From JACCXG01 sp963785755 (GTDB lineage Bacteria > Acidobacteriota > Vicinamibacteria > Vicinamibacterales > 2-12-FULL-66-21): a stretch of DNA of 64,000 nucleotides. A program made the position numbers and the translations under genes. The notes below the pieces were generated by a model, which was not told the origin of the DNA, ran no database searches, and saw only the letters and a program-made list of their open reading frames with translations. Positions 27,559 through 36,732 of this stretch are shown here, in pieces. The stretch lies in assembly GCA_963785755.1 (NCBI GenBank), contig CAWAXG010000031.1, forward strand, positions 310,001-374,000, read 5' to 3'. Positions within the stretch are counted from its first letter, which is position 1, and each line of letters begins with the position of its first letter.

Positions 27559-28904
27559 CAGCCCACCACCACGCCGAGCGCCAGGACGCCGGCCAGCGCA
27601 ATCACCGCGACAATGGTTTCCAACACCGTCCAGGTGATGAGCGTCTGCGGGACGCTCATGTTCAGGTACTCCTTCACGAGCCAGAATCCTCCGTCGTTGA
27701 CGTGGCCCGCGATCAGCGATCCTGCGCCGATCGCCACGACCAGCAGTTCACGGTTCACGTCCGGCATGTCCGCGACAATCGGCGCGATGATGCTCGCCGC
27801 CGTGACGACCGAGACCGTGGCCGAGCCGACCGACACCCGCAGCAGCGACGCGATGACCCATCCGAGCACGAGCGGCGACAGCCGCAGGCCTCCCATCGCC
27901 TGCGCGATCGCCGTGTCGACGCCCGCGACGTCGAGCACGCGGCCGAATCCGCCGCCGGCACCGACCACGAGGAGCACGCTGGCAATCGGCGGCAGCGCCT
28001 CTTCCGCGAAACGCAGAATGCGATCGCGATCGAATCCGCACGAGCGCCCGAACGTGAGCAGCGCGAGCAGCGTCGACAGCAGCATCGCCATCAATGGCGT
28101 CCCCGCGAGCTCGATCGTCGCCCGGATCCGTCCCGGGGTGATCGTCACCTGGGCCAGCGCCGCCGCGAGCATCAGCAGCACCGGCATCAGGATCGTGAGC
28201 AGCGTCACGGCGAGAGATGGTGTTCGCGATGCCGCGCTCGCCGTCGTGAGCTGGTCGGCCATCGCGCCAGGGTCCGCGTGCACGCGGCGCGTGATGTATC
28301 GACCGAAGAGCGGTCCGGCGATGATGGCGACCGGAAGGCCGACGATCAGCGAATAGAGGAGCGTGCGGCCGGGATCGGCGCTCAGCCGTTCCATCGCGGC
28401 AAGCGGGCCGGGATGGGGAGGCACGAGCCCGTGCGCCACCGACAGGCCCGCGACGAGCGGCAGACCCAATCGGAGCAGCGGCGTGCCGGTCTGCCGGTGC
28501 AGCGTGAACATCACCGGCGCCAGGAGCACCAGGCCGACCTGGAAGAAGACCGGCAGCCCGATGATGAAGCCCGAGAGCATCATCGCCCAGTCCATCCGCC
28601 GCTCGCCCATGGCGCGGATCAGCGCGCCCGACACCACCGTCGCGCCGCCGGACTCAGCCAGCAGCTTGCCGATGACCGTGCCGAGGCCGATCACCATCGC
28701 GACGAATCCGAGCGTGTCCCCCACGCCGGACTGAAATGCGCGCGGAATGTCCGGCAGCGGCATGCGGGCGGCGAGCCCGACGAGGAGCGATCCGGTGGCC
28801 AGCGCCAGGAACGCCGGCATCCGCACCCAGGTGATGAGCACCACCACCAGGACCACGCCGAGGAACGCGACGACGAGAAGGGGAGTCGGATCGGCGGGCG
28901 GCAC
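27558..28904 (-). CDS. Gluconate:H+ symporter family permease (GntP-like)
   Basis: About 448 residues and 11-14 hydrophobic segments. GntP features are VIGLGTVIGKLLAESGGA, the GLVPPHPGPLAA motif and the C-terminal GSLIAGHVNDGGFWLVKEYL. Family members carry gluconate, other aldonates, glycerate or serine. GTG 28904 is preferred because an earlier in-frame start would place the GTGCTACGT repeat inside the protein. It is coupled to the M19 dipeptidase gene downstream. Confidence 0.92.
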   Translation of the reverse strand: MPPADPTPLLVVAFLGVVLVVVLITWVRMPAFLALATGSLLVGLAARMPLPDIPRAFQSGVGDTLGFVAMVIGLGTVIGKLLAESGGATVVSGALIRAMGERRMDWAMMLSGFIIGLPVFFQVGLVLLAPVMFTLHRQTGTPLLRLGLPLVAGLSVAHGLVPPHPGPLAAMERLSADPGRTLLYSLIVGLPVAIIAGPLFGRYITRRVHADPGAMADQLTTASAASRTPSLAVTLLTILMPVLLMLAAALAQVTITPGRIRATIELAGTPLMAMLLSTLLALLTFGRSCGFDRDRILRFAEEALPPIASVLLVVGAGGGFGRVLDVAGVDTAIAQAMGGLRLSPLVLGWVIASLLRVSVGSATVSVVTAASIIAPIVADMPDVNRELLVVAIGAGSLIAGHVNDGGFWLVKEYLNMSVPQTLITWTVLETIVAVIALAGVLALGVVVG

Positions 28905-28920
28905 CGGGGGAAGCTTACAA

Positions 28921-28993
28921 CACGTGCTACGTGCTACGTGCTGGGTGCTACGTGCTTGCACGTGCTAGGTGCTACGTGCTCACGTGCAACGTG
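28921..28993. repeat. GTGCTACGT word array (left)
   Basis: Tandem 9-10 base units CACGTGCTAC, GTGCTACGTG and GTGCTGGGTG lie between the divergent permease and CPXCG genes. The same word appears in reverse complement at 30439-30546, so the two arrays bracket the two genes between them. Confidence 0.85.
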
Positions 28994-29042
28994 CCGACCC
29001 TGAGTCCGTTCGGGGGGTGGATAATTACGATGATGGCACTTC

Positions 29043-29231
29043 ATGGATGACGAACTGTTCGTGGTGACCTGTCCTTACTGTGGTGAAGAAGGGGAGATCT
29101 ACGTCGAGCCGGACGTTCGCGGGCAGTTCGTGCAGGATTGCGAGGTCTGCTGCAATCCGTGGCTGGTGCGGGTAACCGGCGACCAGGGCGACCGCTGGGT
29201 CGAGGTGGTTCGGGGGGACGGGTCTGAATGA
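29043..29231 (+). CDS. CPXCG-motif cysteine-rich small protein
   Basis: 62 residues. VTCPYCGEEGEIYVEPD and DCEVCCNPWLV give two cysteine pairs (CPYC and CEVC), the pattern of the CPXCG small-protein family that likely binds zinc. The rest is acidic. The function is unknown. Its last codon and stop overlap the ATG of the oxidoreductase gene at 29228. Confidence 0.85.
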   Translation: MDDELFVVTCPYCGEEGEIYVEPDVRGQFVQDCEVCCNPWLVRVTGDQGDRWVEVVRGDGSE

Positions 29232-30415
29232 GTCACATCATGCGCTCGCCACGCATTCTCGTCGTCGGCGCCGGCGCCTTCGGCGGATGGACGGGGCTCG
29301 CGCTGCGGCGGCTGGGCGCTGACGTCACCGTGATCGATGCCTGGGGACCCGGGCACGTCAGGGCCAGCTCCGGCGGGGAGACGCGCGTCATTCGCGCGAC
29401 CTATGGGTCGCGCGTGCAGTACACGAAGATGACGATGCGCGCGCTGGTGCGGTGGCGGGAGCTCGAGGCACAGCTGCAGCGCCTCATCCTGCATCGGACC
29501 GGCGTGCTGTGGCTGTTCGATGACTCGACGCCGGCGCGTGCGTTCGCGCAGGCCTCCGCCGCCGCGCTTGCGGCGCACGGCGCGTCACTGGCGGCGCTGT
29601 CCGCCGCCGAGGCGGCAGCGCGTTATCCGCAGATCAACTTCCGCGACGTGGCCTCGGTGATGTTCGAAGCGGAGGCCGGATACCTGATGGCCCGCCGTGC
29701 CTGCGAGGACGTGATCGCACAGTTCCAGCGCGAAGGCGGGACCTATCGGCTCGCGGCGGCCGAACACCCCCTCGACGGCACCGAGCTGCGCGCGGGCCGG
29801 CTGACCCTGGTCGACGGCTCGCGGCTCGAGGCCGACGTCTTCGTCCTGGCCGCCGGTCCGTGGCTGGCCTCGCTCGCGCCCGACGTGCTGGGTCACCTGA
29901 TTACGCCGACGCGCCAGGAGGTCTATTACTTCGGCACGCCCGCCGGCGATGCGCGGTTCACCGACGCGATGCTGCCGGCCTGGATCGACTTCGGCGCAGC
30001 CCAGATCTACGGCATCCCGGGCAACGCCTATCGCGGCTTCAAGATCGCCGACGATCGCGCGGGAGCCGTCATCGATCCGACGACCGCCGAACGCGACGTG
30101 ACACCGTCCGGCGTTGCCCTCATGCGCGACTACCTCGCACGACGATTTCCCGCGCTGGCCACGGCGCCGCTGGTCGGCACCGAAGTCTGCCAGTACGAAG
30201 CATCGCCCGACGCCGACCTGATCGTCGACCGCCACCCCGCCGCGAGTAATGTCTGGCTCGCGGGCGGCGGATCCGGCCACGGCTTCAAGCTCGGCCCGGC
30301 CGTCGGCGAGCTGGTCGCATCCAGCGTCATGCGCGACGACGACATCGACCCCTGCTTCGCCCTGGCCCGGTTCGCCCGCCCGCCGGCCGAGGGCTGGCAG
30401 GAGAAGTGGACATAA
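29228..30415 (+). CDS. FAD-dependent oxidoreductase, DAO / sarcosine oxidase-like
   Basis: 395 residues. The Rossmann FAD site is ILVVGAGAFGGWTGLALRR (residues about 9-28), followed by VTVIDAWGPGHVRASSGGET with the conserved sarcosine-oxidase-type SSGGETRV/IR. The C-terminus has WLAGGGSGHGFKLGPAVGE, which closes the FAD site. It oxidises an N-methyl or D-amino acid, or a related amine. No signal peptide. An alternative start at 29240 (MRSPRILVV) is equally good. It is coupled to the CPXCG gene. Confidence 0.92.
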   Translation: MSHIMRSPRILVVGAGAFGGWTGLALRRLGADVTVIDAWGPGHVRASSGGETRVIRATYGSRVQYTKMTMRALVRWRELEAQLQRLILHRTGVLWLFDDSTPARAFAQASAAALAAHGASLAALSAAEAAARYPQINFRDVASVMFEAEAGYLMARRACEDVIAQFQREGGTYRLAAAEHPLDGTELRAGRLTLVDGSRLEADVFVLAAGPWLASLAPDVLGHLITPTRQEVYYFGTPAGDARFTDAMLPAWIDFGAAQIYGIPGNAYRGFKIADDRAGAVIDPTTAERDVTPSGVALMRDYLARRFPALATAPLVGTEVCQYEASPDADLIVDRHPAASNVWLAGGGSGHGFKLGPAVGELVASSVMRDDDIDPCFALARFARPPAEGWQEKWT

Positions 30416-30438
30416 CCGTCCCCCGCATCCCGCAGCGA

Positions 30439-30546
30439 AGCACCGAGCACCCCAGCACCCAGCACGCAGCACGTAGCACGTAGCACGTAGCACGTAGCAC
30501 GCAGCACGTAGCACGCAGCACGTAGCACGTAGCACGCTAGCACGTA
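30439..30546. repeat. GTGCTACGT word array (right, inverted)
   Basis: More than ten units of AGCACGTAGC-type sequence run to 11 bases before the TTG start of the nuclease gene. It is the reverse complement of the array at 28921-28993. Confidence 0.88.
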
Positions 30547-30556
30547 TACTGCCCCC

Positions 30557-31417
30557 TTGGACATTCACCTCGTCGACGGTACCTACGAGCTCTTCCGGCA
30601 TTTCTACGCCGTGCCTCCCGCGCGCGATCGGGACGGGCGACAGGTGGGCGCGGTGCGCGGCGTCGTCACGTCGATTCTCGGCATGATCAACCGTGGCGCC
30701 ACCCATGTCGGCGTGGCGACCGATCACGTGATCGAGTCGTTCCGGAACGGCTTGTGGCCGCACTACAAGACCGGCGCCGGCGTCGATCCCGATCTGCTCG
30801 CGCAGTTCGGCCTGCTCGAGGACGCGCTCGTGGCTATGGGTGTGACCGTCTGGCCGATGGTGGAGTTCGAGGCAGACGATGCGCTGGCGGCGGCCGCGCT
30901 CAAGGCTGCGGAAGACGAACGCGTCGAGCGTGTGCTCATCTGCACGCCCGACAAGGATCTCGCGCAGTGCGTTCGCGGCGACCGCGTCGTGCAGCTGAAT
31001 CGCCGCACCAACGTCATCAGCAACGAGGCGGCGATCGTCGCGAAGTTCGGTGTGCTGCCCGCGTCGATTCCCGACTACCTCGCGCTCGTCGGCGATTCAG
31101 CGGACGGCTATCCCGGGCTGCCGGGATGGGGCGCGAAGTCGACGGCCGCCGTGCTGGCGCGGTTCGGTCACCTCGAAGCGATTCCCGACGACTGGCGCAC
31201 CTGGAGCGTGAACGCGGCGAACCCGGCCGCCCTGGCCCGCACGCTGGCGCGCGAGCGTGAGCACGCGTTCCTCTTTCGCGACCTCGCGACGCTCCGCACC
31301 GACATTCCCGTCTTCGACAACGTGGACCAGCTGCGCTGGACCGGACCAACCGCCGCGTTCGCGGCGTTTGCCGAACGCCTCGAAACCGCGGTGACGCTGC
31401 CCACACCGCCGCGGTAG
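30557..31417 (+). CDS. 5'-3' exonuclease / flap endonuclease
   Basis: 286 residues starting at TTG 30557 (MDIHLVDGTYELFRHF). The PIN-like acid residues are in HLVDGTYE, FEADDALAAAA and TPDKDLAQCV. A helix-hairpin-helix (GDSADGYPGLPGWGAKSTAA) follows, as in the N-terminal nuclease domain of PolA and in XnI. There is no polymerase domain. It processes RNA or flap DNA. The GTGCTACGT array directly upstream leaves little room for a promoter, so expression may depend on the oxidoreductase operon or a start inside the array. Confidence 0.9.
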   Translation: MDIHLVDGTYELFRHFYAVPPARDRDGRQVGAVRGVVTSILGMINRGATHVGVATDHVIESFRNGLWPHYKTGAGVDPDLLAQFGLLEDALVAMGVTVWPMVEFEADDALAAAALKAAEDERVERVLICTPDKDLAQCVRGDRVVQLNRRTNVISNEAAIVAKFGVLPASIPDYLALVGDSADGYPGLPGWGAKSTAAVLARFGHLEAIPDDWRTWSVNAANPAALARTLAREREHAFLFRDLATLRTDIPVFDNVDQLRWTGPTAAFAAFAERLETAVTLPTPPR

Positions 31418-31466
31418 GACCGCGTTGTTCGAGAGGCTTGAGTACTTAACAGGGAGGACGGCAGGA

Positions 31467-31738
31467 CGAATTGCGTGATCGGTGATCGGTGATCGGTGAT
31501 CGGCGATCGGAGACTGGGGACTGGGCGGGACTCGGGGAGGTGGGCGGATCTCTTCGCTGGCCGACATCGATTTTCCCTGTTGACGCCTTTGTGATCAGTG
31601 GGATCGACAATCGCCAATCTATGGCTCCGGATCTGGATTTGATCTAAGATCCCGACCACCGATCCCGCCCCCCCCGATCCCAGATCACCGATCACCGATC
31701 ACGCAATTCGTCACCGATCACCGATCACGCAATTCGTT
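31467..31738. repeat. GTGATCGG word palindrome with unique core, copy 1
   Basis: The left arm is ACGAATTGCGTGATCGG followed by GTGATCGG units, then GGGACTCGGGG. The core has GGTGGGCGGATCTCTTCGCT. The right arm (31683-31738) ends in CCGATCACGCAATTCGT, the exact reverse complement of the left end. It lies between convergent genes (nuclease and SnoaL-like) and could terminate both. The core is also present at 63451-63735. Confidence 0.88.
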
Positions 31739-31745
31739 CTCCCGA

Positions 31746-32177
31746 TCAGAGGCCACCCGCCGGTTTGGCGCGGAGGACGCCCACCTGCACCAGCACGCCG
31801 GTGAAATCCAGGATGCGGCGCTCGTGCATGATGAGCCCGTTCTCGAATCGATAGACGAACACCGCCGGAATCTCCAGCCGCCTGCCGGTCGGCGCGACGC
31901 CGAAGAACTCTCCGCCATGCGTGCCGGCGACGCGGCAGAGCGCCGCGACGCGGTCGTCGTCGATGATCATGTCTTCGTGGAGGAAGACGAGGTCGGGGAA
32001 CGCCGTCAGCCAGACGCGATAAATGTGCTCGATGGCGGCGCGCCCCTCGAGCACGCCGCCGGTGGGACTGACCACGACGCCTTCCGGATGGTGGTCGGCC
32101 GCGAGCGCCACGGCATCATGGTTGCGCCAGGCCGCTTCGCGGCGGGCAAAGAGTGACAGGATTTCGTCGCGTGTCAT
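31746..32177 (-). CDS. SnoaL-like / NTF2-fold protein
   Basis: 143 residues from ATG 32177 (MTRDEILSLFARREAAWRNH). It has the pattern of ester cyclase/SnoaL-like proteins: helical N-terminus, then strands with GVLEGRAAIEHIYRVW, LHEDMIIDDDRVAA and the conserved THGGEFFGVAPTGRRLEIPA. Such small cone-fold proteins act as cyclases, isomerases or hydrolases on small molecules. Partners are not indicated. An earlier in-frame start would translate the GTAGCGACC repeat and is rejected. Confidence 0.85.
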   Translation of the reverse strand: MTRDEILSLFARREAAWRNHDAVALAADHHPEGVVVSPTGGVLEGRAAIEHIYRVWLTAFPDLVFLHEDMIIDDDRVAALCRVAGTHGGEFFGVAPTGRRLEIPAVFVYRFENGLIMHERRILDFTGVLVQVGVLRAKPAGGL

Positions 32178-32272
32178 TGTAGCGACCCTGGTAGCGACCT
32201 GGTAGCGACCGGGTAGCGACCGGAAACGACCGCAGCGACCAAGGTACCGACCGGGCAACCGCGAACGACTTG
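32178..32272. repeat. GTAGCGACC word array at the SnoaL-like gene start
   Basis: Units CTGGTAGCGACC, TGGTAGCGACCGGG and GTAGCGACCGG are followed by degenerate CGACC words up to about 32272. It begins directly at the ATG of the minus-strand gene, so it forms its 5' leader and promoter region. Confidence 0.8.
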
Positions 32273-32438
32273 GCTAATATAGGCCCGCACGGGTTCGGGT
32301 TCAACCGGGGCACGGCCGTACCCGCATAGCTCGTTTCTCGTGCTGCGATCGTATAGCGCCAATAGTAGTGCAGTCGCATTGACCAAGGACGGCCCCGGCC
32401 CGGCGAGGCCGGGTGCCGCTGGCAAAGGAGCCGATCGA

Positions 32439-32732
32439 ATGCCGAAGTACTTGATCGAACGCCACATCCCGCGTGCGGGCAAGCTGACGGGCGAGGATTT
32501 GCGGGGGATCGCCACCAGGTCGAACGCCGTGCTCGCTGAAATGGGTCCACAAATCCAGTGGATCCAGAGCTTCGTGACCGACGACGCGATTACGTGCGTG
32601 TATGTGGCGGCGAACGAGGACCTCCTGCGTCAGCACGCGTCGCGGGGACCGTTCCCGATCACTCACGTCAGAGAGGTGAAGGCAGTCATCGATCCGTCGA
32701 CCGCCCATGTCCCGGTTGACGCCGGCCGCTGA
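32439..32732 (+). CDS. DUF4242-like small protein
   Basis: 97 residues. AAAGGAG about 10 bases upstream sets ATG 32439 (MPKYLIERHIPRAGKLTGED). The fold pattern is a ferredoxin-like dimer, with YLIERHIP, IQWIQSFVTDDAITCVYVA and a central EDLLRQHASRGPFP segment. This matches the DUF4242 family, whose function is unknown. A second small gene follows. Confidence 0.82.
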   Translation: MPKYLIERHIPRAGKLTGEDLRGIATRSNAVLAEMGPQIQWIQSFVTDDAITCVYVAANEDLLRQHASRGPFPITHVREVKAVIDPSTAHVPVDAGR

Positions 32733-32772
32733 CCCGTCAGTTGGCCTGGAGGCGGTGCCGGAAGGTCATGTA

Positions 32773-33051
32773 ATGTTATCCGCCGCTGTTCTCCGTTTCC
32801 GGACCTCGAGCGGACCGATCGCAGCGATTGGTGACGAGCTTATCTCCTTGACCACTATGGGAATCGTGCTTTCCTGGTGGGAAGCCCGCTTCTACTGTGA
32901 GTTCACCGAAGCGGGGGAGAACTCGACGCTGAGGCTGTTCGCCGACGGCGAACTGGTGTGGCAGCAACAGGTTGGACCGCTTGCGGCGGCGTACCGGCGG
33001 GCCCGTGAAGTGAGCGCGACGCTCGCGCGACCCCGGCTGAAAGAAGGCTGA
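32773..33051 (+). CDS. Hypothetical protein
   Basis: 92 residues from ATG 32773, preceded by GGAAGG. The body has beta-rich WWEARFYCEFTEAGENSTLR and a helical tail. I do not recognise a family. A longer version could start at 32707 and overlap the DUF4242-like gene. Codon use looks like that of its neighbours. Confidence 0.5.
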   Translation: MLSAAVLRFRTSSGPIAAIGDELISLTTMGIVLSWWEARFYCEFTEAGENSTLRLFADGELVWQQQVGPLAAAYRRAREVSATLARPRLKEG

Positions 33052-33065
33052 GACGCGGGCTGAGG

Positions 33066-33245
33066 TCAACGCCTGAATCGGCTCCACAAGCGGAGCGCGA
33101 CGCACAATGTGGCGAATGCGATCCCACTTCGCCACCACGGTAGACCTGCATCTCTGAACCGGCGGCCGCCACGCCTGCTCTCCCGCCTGTCGTCACTGCG
33201 GCGATTGTCAACCTCAGGCGCGTCCTCGAGTTGAAGTGGCCCCAT
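33066..33245 (-). CDS. Possible small single-helix membrane protein
   Basis: 59 codons from ATG 33245: an acidic/basic N-terminal half (EDAPEVDNRRSDDRRESRR), then one hydrophobic helix (SGIAFATLCVALRLW) and a basic end (SRFRR). A small hairpin (CTCAGCC / GGCTGAG) lies just upstream. Short length and lack of homology knowledge keep this tentative. Confidence 0.33.
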   Translation of the reverse strand: MGPLQLEDAPEVDNRRSDDRRESRRGGRRFRDAGLPWWRSGIAFATLCVALRLWSRFRR

Positions 33246-33302
33246 GTTCTCAGCCCAGGCTGAGAGCAAGCGCGATGCCGGAGGGTCAGGCTCAGCCGAA
33301 GA

Positions 33303-34250
33303 TCAGTCGCTCCAGGCGATGAAGTTGATCGACAGTCCGCCGACTACGAACAGATCCGCGCGATTGGGATCCTGCGTTGACAGCGTCCGTCCCAGCGATC
33401 CGAACATCGCGAGCGTGTTCGACATCACGAGCGTCGCGCCGCCGCTGACATCCGTTCGTACGCCGGGCACGCCGAGCGCTTCGCTGAGATCGTCGCGCTT
33501 GATCGATCGCGACTGACTGAGCGTCCCCGTGAGCCACAGCCGATCGCTCATCTGCCGCTCGACCGCACCGCTCGCGAAGATCGCGCCGCGCGAGAAGTAT
33601 CCCGCGCTGCCGTAGGTGCGCCACTTCTCACGCCGCAACTCGACCGAGACGGGTAATCCCCAGTTCACACGGCTCGCGCCTTCCACCGCCGTGACGTTCG
33701 AGATTTCCACCACGGGAATGAGGGCGAACCCGATCGGCGCCCCTTTGCCAGATGCGGGATCGCGCAGCTGAATCTTCGAGCTCAGCTGAAGATCGCCGAC
33801 GCCGCGCGAGACGGGCTGACCCGTTGCGCTGGCGTGATAGAAGGGCACGCTTGCACTGACCTGCACTCGCGGCGTCAGCCCCACGCCGGCGTCGAGGGCC
33901 GGAACGTCGAACTCGGTGAACCCGGGCATACGCCAGTAGCCGACCGCGAAGCCGACGTACCCGGCTCCAGGGGCCATCACCGATGCATCATCCAGCCACG
34001 CTCCGAATGCGCGGACGCCGGTGCCTTCCGGCGCGATCGCCGATCCGCTGCTCGCCGACACGTCGGCGCCGCCTCCGCCTCCCGATGACGACGAGGTCGC
34101 GCCAGAGGCCGGCGGATTGCCCGACGGCCGCTTGTTGTGCCCGTACGCATTGCCCCGGCCGTTGCCCTGCGCGGCTGCGGGCGCGGCGGCCAGCAGCGCG
34201 CAGAGCAGGACCGAGCCAATTGCAACTGCCCGCACGTGACGGTCGATCAC
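33303..34250 (-). CDS. Outer-membrane beta-barrel protein
   Basis: 315 residues. The signal peptide (IGSVLLCALLAAAPAAAQ) is followed by a Gly/Ser/Asn-rich linker to about residue 70, then alternating beta strands (GYVGFAVGYWRMPGF, VQVSASVPFYHAS, LPVSVELRREKWRTYGSAGYF) and a C-terminal strand (DLFVVGGLSINFIAW). This resembles transporter-type MetA-pathway or phenol-degradation barrel proteins of unknown cargo. Its ATG overlaps the stop of the upstream gene at 34247-34250. Confidence 0.72.
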   Translation of the reverse strand: MIDRHVRAVAIGSVLLCALLAAAPAAAQGNGRGNAYGHNKRPSGNPPASGATSSSSGGGGGADVSASSGSAIAPEGTGVRAFGAWLDDASVMAPGAGYVGFAVGYWRMPGFTEFDVPALDAGVGLTPRVQVSASVPFYHASATGQPVSRGVGDLQLSSKIQLRDPASGKGAPIGFALIPVVEISNVTAVEGASRVNWGLPVSVELRREKWRTYGSAGYFSRGAIFASGAVERQMSDRLWLTGTLSQSRSIKRDDLSEALGVPGVRTDVSGGATLVMSNTLAMFGSLGRTLSTQDPNRADLFVVGGLSINFIAWSD

Positions 34251-35066
34251 TGGCGGGTGTCCTTCGATTTCCGCGTCGTCGTGGTCTTCGGCGCCGATGA
34301 CACCACGGGCGCCTCGGCGCTGCGGATCATCACGTCGGCTTCACGCTGCGCGCGCGTCGCTTCAACCGTGCCATCCAATGACGTGCGCTGATCCTTCATC
34401 GCCTGGCCCAGGCTCATGCCGTCGTCGACCATCGCGATCTTGAGCTTGTCGAAATCAGAGATCGTGGTTGTATGAGGCATTCACCGCGGCCACGAATTGC
34501 CCGAGGTTGCGGAAGCCTTCGGACGCATCCATGAGGTCGGTGCCCCTCGGCAGCCGGCCTTCGAGCTTGTTCGCCAGATTGGTGTTGCGCTGCAGCTTCT
34601 GCTGTACGGGCGTCAGCGTCTCCCCGGTCGTCGACACCGTCGTCGCGTTCTTCTTGGACGTGGACGGTGACGTGGAGGCCGTCGTCGTGGTGGTCGTCGA
34701 CTTGCTCTTCGGCCCGGTCGCCTTGGCGTTGGTCGTGGTGGTCGTGGACTTTGACTTTGGTCCTGTGGTCTTGGCGGTGGTCGTGGTGGTCTTGACCTTC
34801 GGGCCGGTCGCCTTCGTGGTGGTCGCACCATGGGCCTTCGCGCCACCCTGAGCGGTCGTGCGTGGCCCCGTCGTTTTTCCGCCGCAGGCGACGTCACTGC
34901 GACATGCGTGGTCTTGCCGCCGCCGTGAGCCGCAGCCTCCCTTGACTGATGCGCCCGTCGAGACCTTCGGCTTCGGCGCGCCGCTGCCCTTACCCTGAGC
35001 AAGGGCCACGCTCGACACCATGAGAATTGCCGCCGTGCATCCGATCGAAACAATGAATTTCTTCAT
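34247..35066 (-). CDS. Secreted Thr/Lys-repeat protein with conserved C-terminus (frame breaks)
   Basis: ATG 35066 (MKKFIVSIGCTAAILMVSS) gives a signal peptide ending ALAQ. A low-complexity middle of TTTTT, KATGPKSKS and TTTAKTTGPK units (about residues 60-140) follows. The C-terminal region EGFRNLGQFVAAVNASYN continues after a one-base step near 34465 into SDFDKLKIAMVDDGMSLGQA, which together match one acidobacterial protein family. The frame also leaves near 34933 and returns near 34877, where AHGGGKTTHVAVTSPAA belongs to the repeat. It is probably one protein of about 270 residues, exported. Confidence 0.66.
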
Positions 35067-35464
35067 CGTATTCACCCTTGTATTGAGCTCCGCACGCTTC
35101 CGGACAAAGGGGCAGAAACGCAACCGCCATGCCCGGCCGGTGGTGGCCGCTAAATTGTTGTGAGATTGATGCTTAGGACGCGCTGTGCGCTTTCGGTCGC
35201 ACCGGGACCGTTACTCGCTCGACACTACGGTGACGGTTTCGGCAGTCTTTACACCGCTGGCTGATTTGAAGAGCTTACGGCGGCTCGACCGCAGGCGCCG
35301 CCGCGTGCGTGGCCCTCGTGGCAAAGACACAGACAGTGCGCCGGTGCGTCCTGACAGTTGCAAGTTGGAACGTACCGGATGGGGCGCCCGAACTGTGGCG
35401 TACATGGTTGACGAGCCAAGTCGCTGAACAGATAGCGGAAGTCGCAAGTTCCAACGCACATCGC
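35067..35464. other. 398-base divergent promoter region
   Basis: It lies between the secreted repeat protein (minus) and the VWFA protein (plus). Some frames are open, but none has a recognisable protein pattern or ribosome binding site. I see no strong hairpin or repeat. Confidence 0.4.
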
Positions 35465-36732
35465 ATGAAGACGATGACTACGAGCAGGCGGAACGCGTCG
35501 ATTGGACTGGTTGGCGGCGTGGTGATGTTGGCGCTGATCCTTACCGGTATCCGCGCGCATCCGGGGCTCGCTGCGTCAGGCCCGCAACCGGGCACCGAGA
35601 GCGGTCAGATCATCAAGAGCCGCGTCGATCTGATTACGTCCGATGTGTTCGTTCGTGATGACAAGGGAATGTTCGTCGCGGATCTGAAGAAGGAGGACTT
35701 CGAAATCTACGAGGACGGCGTCCCGCAGTCGTTGATCACGTTGACGCTCAGTCATGGCGGGCGCGTGTTCAACCTGACCTCGCCGCCGGCCGCGTCGGCC
35801 GCGGGCATCGTGGTGCCGCCCTCGCGCCTGCCGAACAATTCCGGCCGCATCTTCCTGCTGTTCGTCGACGACCTGCACCTCAACTTCATGCAGACCGGAC
35901 GCATTCGCGCGCTGTTCAAGGAACTGGCCGAGCGGGTCGTTCACGACGGGGACATGTTCGGCATCGTCTCGACGGGCCCTTCCTCGCTCGCGATCGATCT
36001 CACCTACGATCGAAAGCGGCTCAATCACGGCGATTGCGCAAGATTTCTGGCGCCGCGATGTCGCCCCGGGACATTGTCGCCGCGCCTCGAGGCGCGCAGG
36101 GCGGCGCGGAGGTGCGGCATCGCGCGCATGTGGCTTTTTCAACCGCACACGAGATGCTCGGCGAGCTCGAACGGATTCACGATCGGCGCAAAGCGTTCAT
36201 CTACGTGAGCAGCGGCTACGACTTCGACGCGTTTTCCGACTCCCGGCTCAAGCAGGAGCAGGAGAGATACGGGCGGGGCGGAGGCGATGGCAGCCAGGCC
36301 GCAGATCCCTTTGCGGCCGACTCGTACAAGTTCGGCCAGGCCGACCTCATGGGGGAGCTCGCCGCGGTCATTCGATCGGCGAACCGTGCCAACGCGTCGA
36401 TCTATGCGATCGATCCGCGAGGGCTCGAGGCCGGTCCCGACATCCCCGATAATCTTGGCGCGGTCGAGTGGCAGCGCCACGTGCAGACGACCCAGGACAC
36501 GCTGCGCGTGCTTGCCGACGAGACCGGCGGGTTTGCCATCGTCAATCAGAACAGCTTCTCGAACGGGCTGAAGCGCATCGACGCGGAAACCGGCGATTAT
36601 TACGTGATTGGCTACTATTCGAGCAATGCCGATCCGCTGAAGCGCCGGCGCGCGATCGAGATCAAGGTGAAGCGGCCGCGCGTTCAGGTGAAGCACCGCG
36701 CCGAATACTTCCTGAGGCCGAAGGAGCGATGA
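35465..36732 (+). CDS. VWFA-domain protein of acidobacterial type (two extra bases)
   Basis: About 421 residues when repaired. A membrane-anchor or signal segment (IGLVGGVVMLALILTGIRA) is followed by the family opening VDLITSDVFVRDDKGMFVADL and KEDFEIYEDG. A VWFA-like domain with IFLLFVDDLHLNF comes next, then RKAFIYVSSGYDFDAF and a C-terminal GDYYVIGYYSSNADPLKRRR. Between 36029 and 36037 the frame moves twice. Removing two G bases turns the stretch into DRKRLNHAIRKISGAAM, which matches the family. Members are abundant in Acidobacteriota, extracytoplasmic and of unknown role. The last bases overlap the next gene (ATGA). Confidence 0.82.

Noticed and set aside
34877..34933. The cysteine-rich stretch (GGCGSRRRQDHACR) as a metal-binding motif of the repeat protein
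   Set aside because: It is an out-of-frame reading between two one-base breaks. The neighbouring frame gives AHGGGKTTHVAVTSPAA, consistent with the rest.
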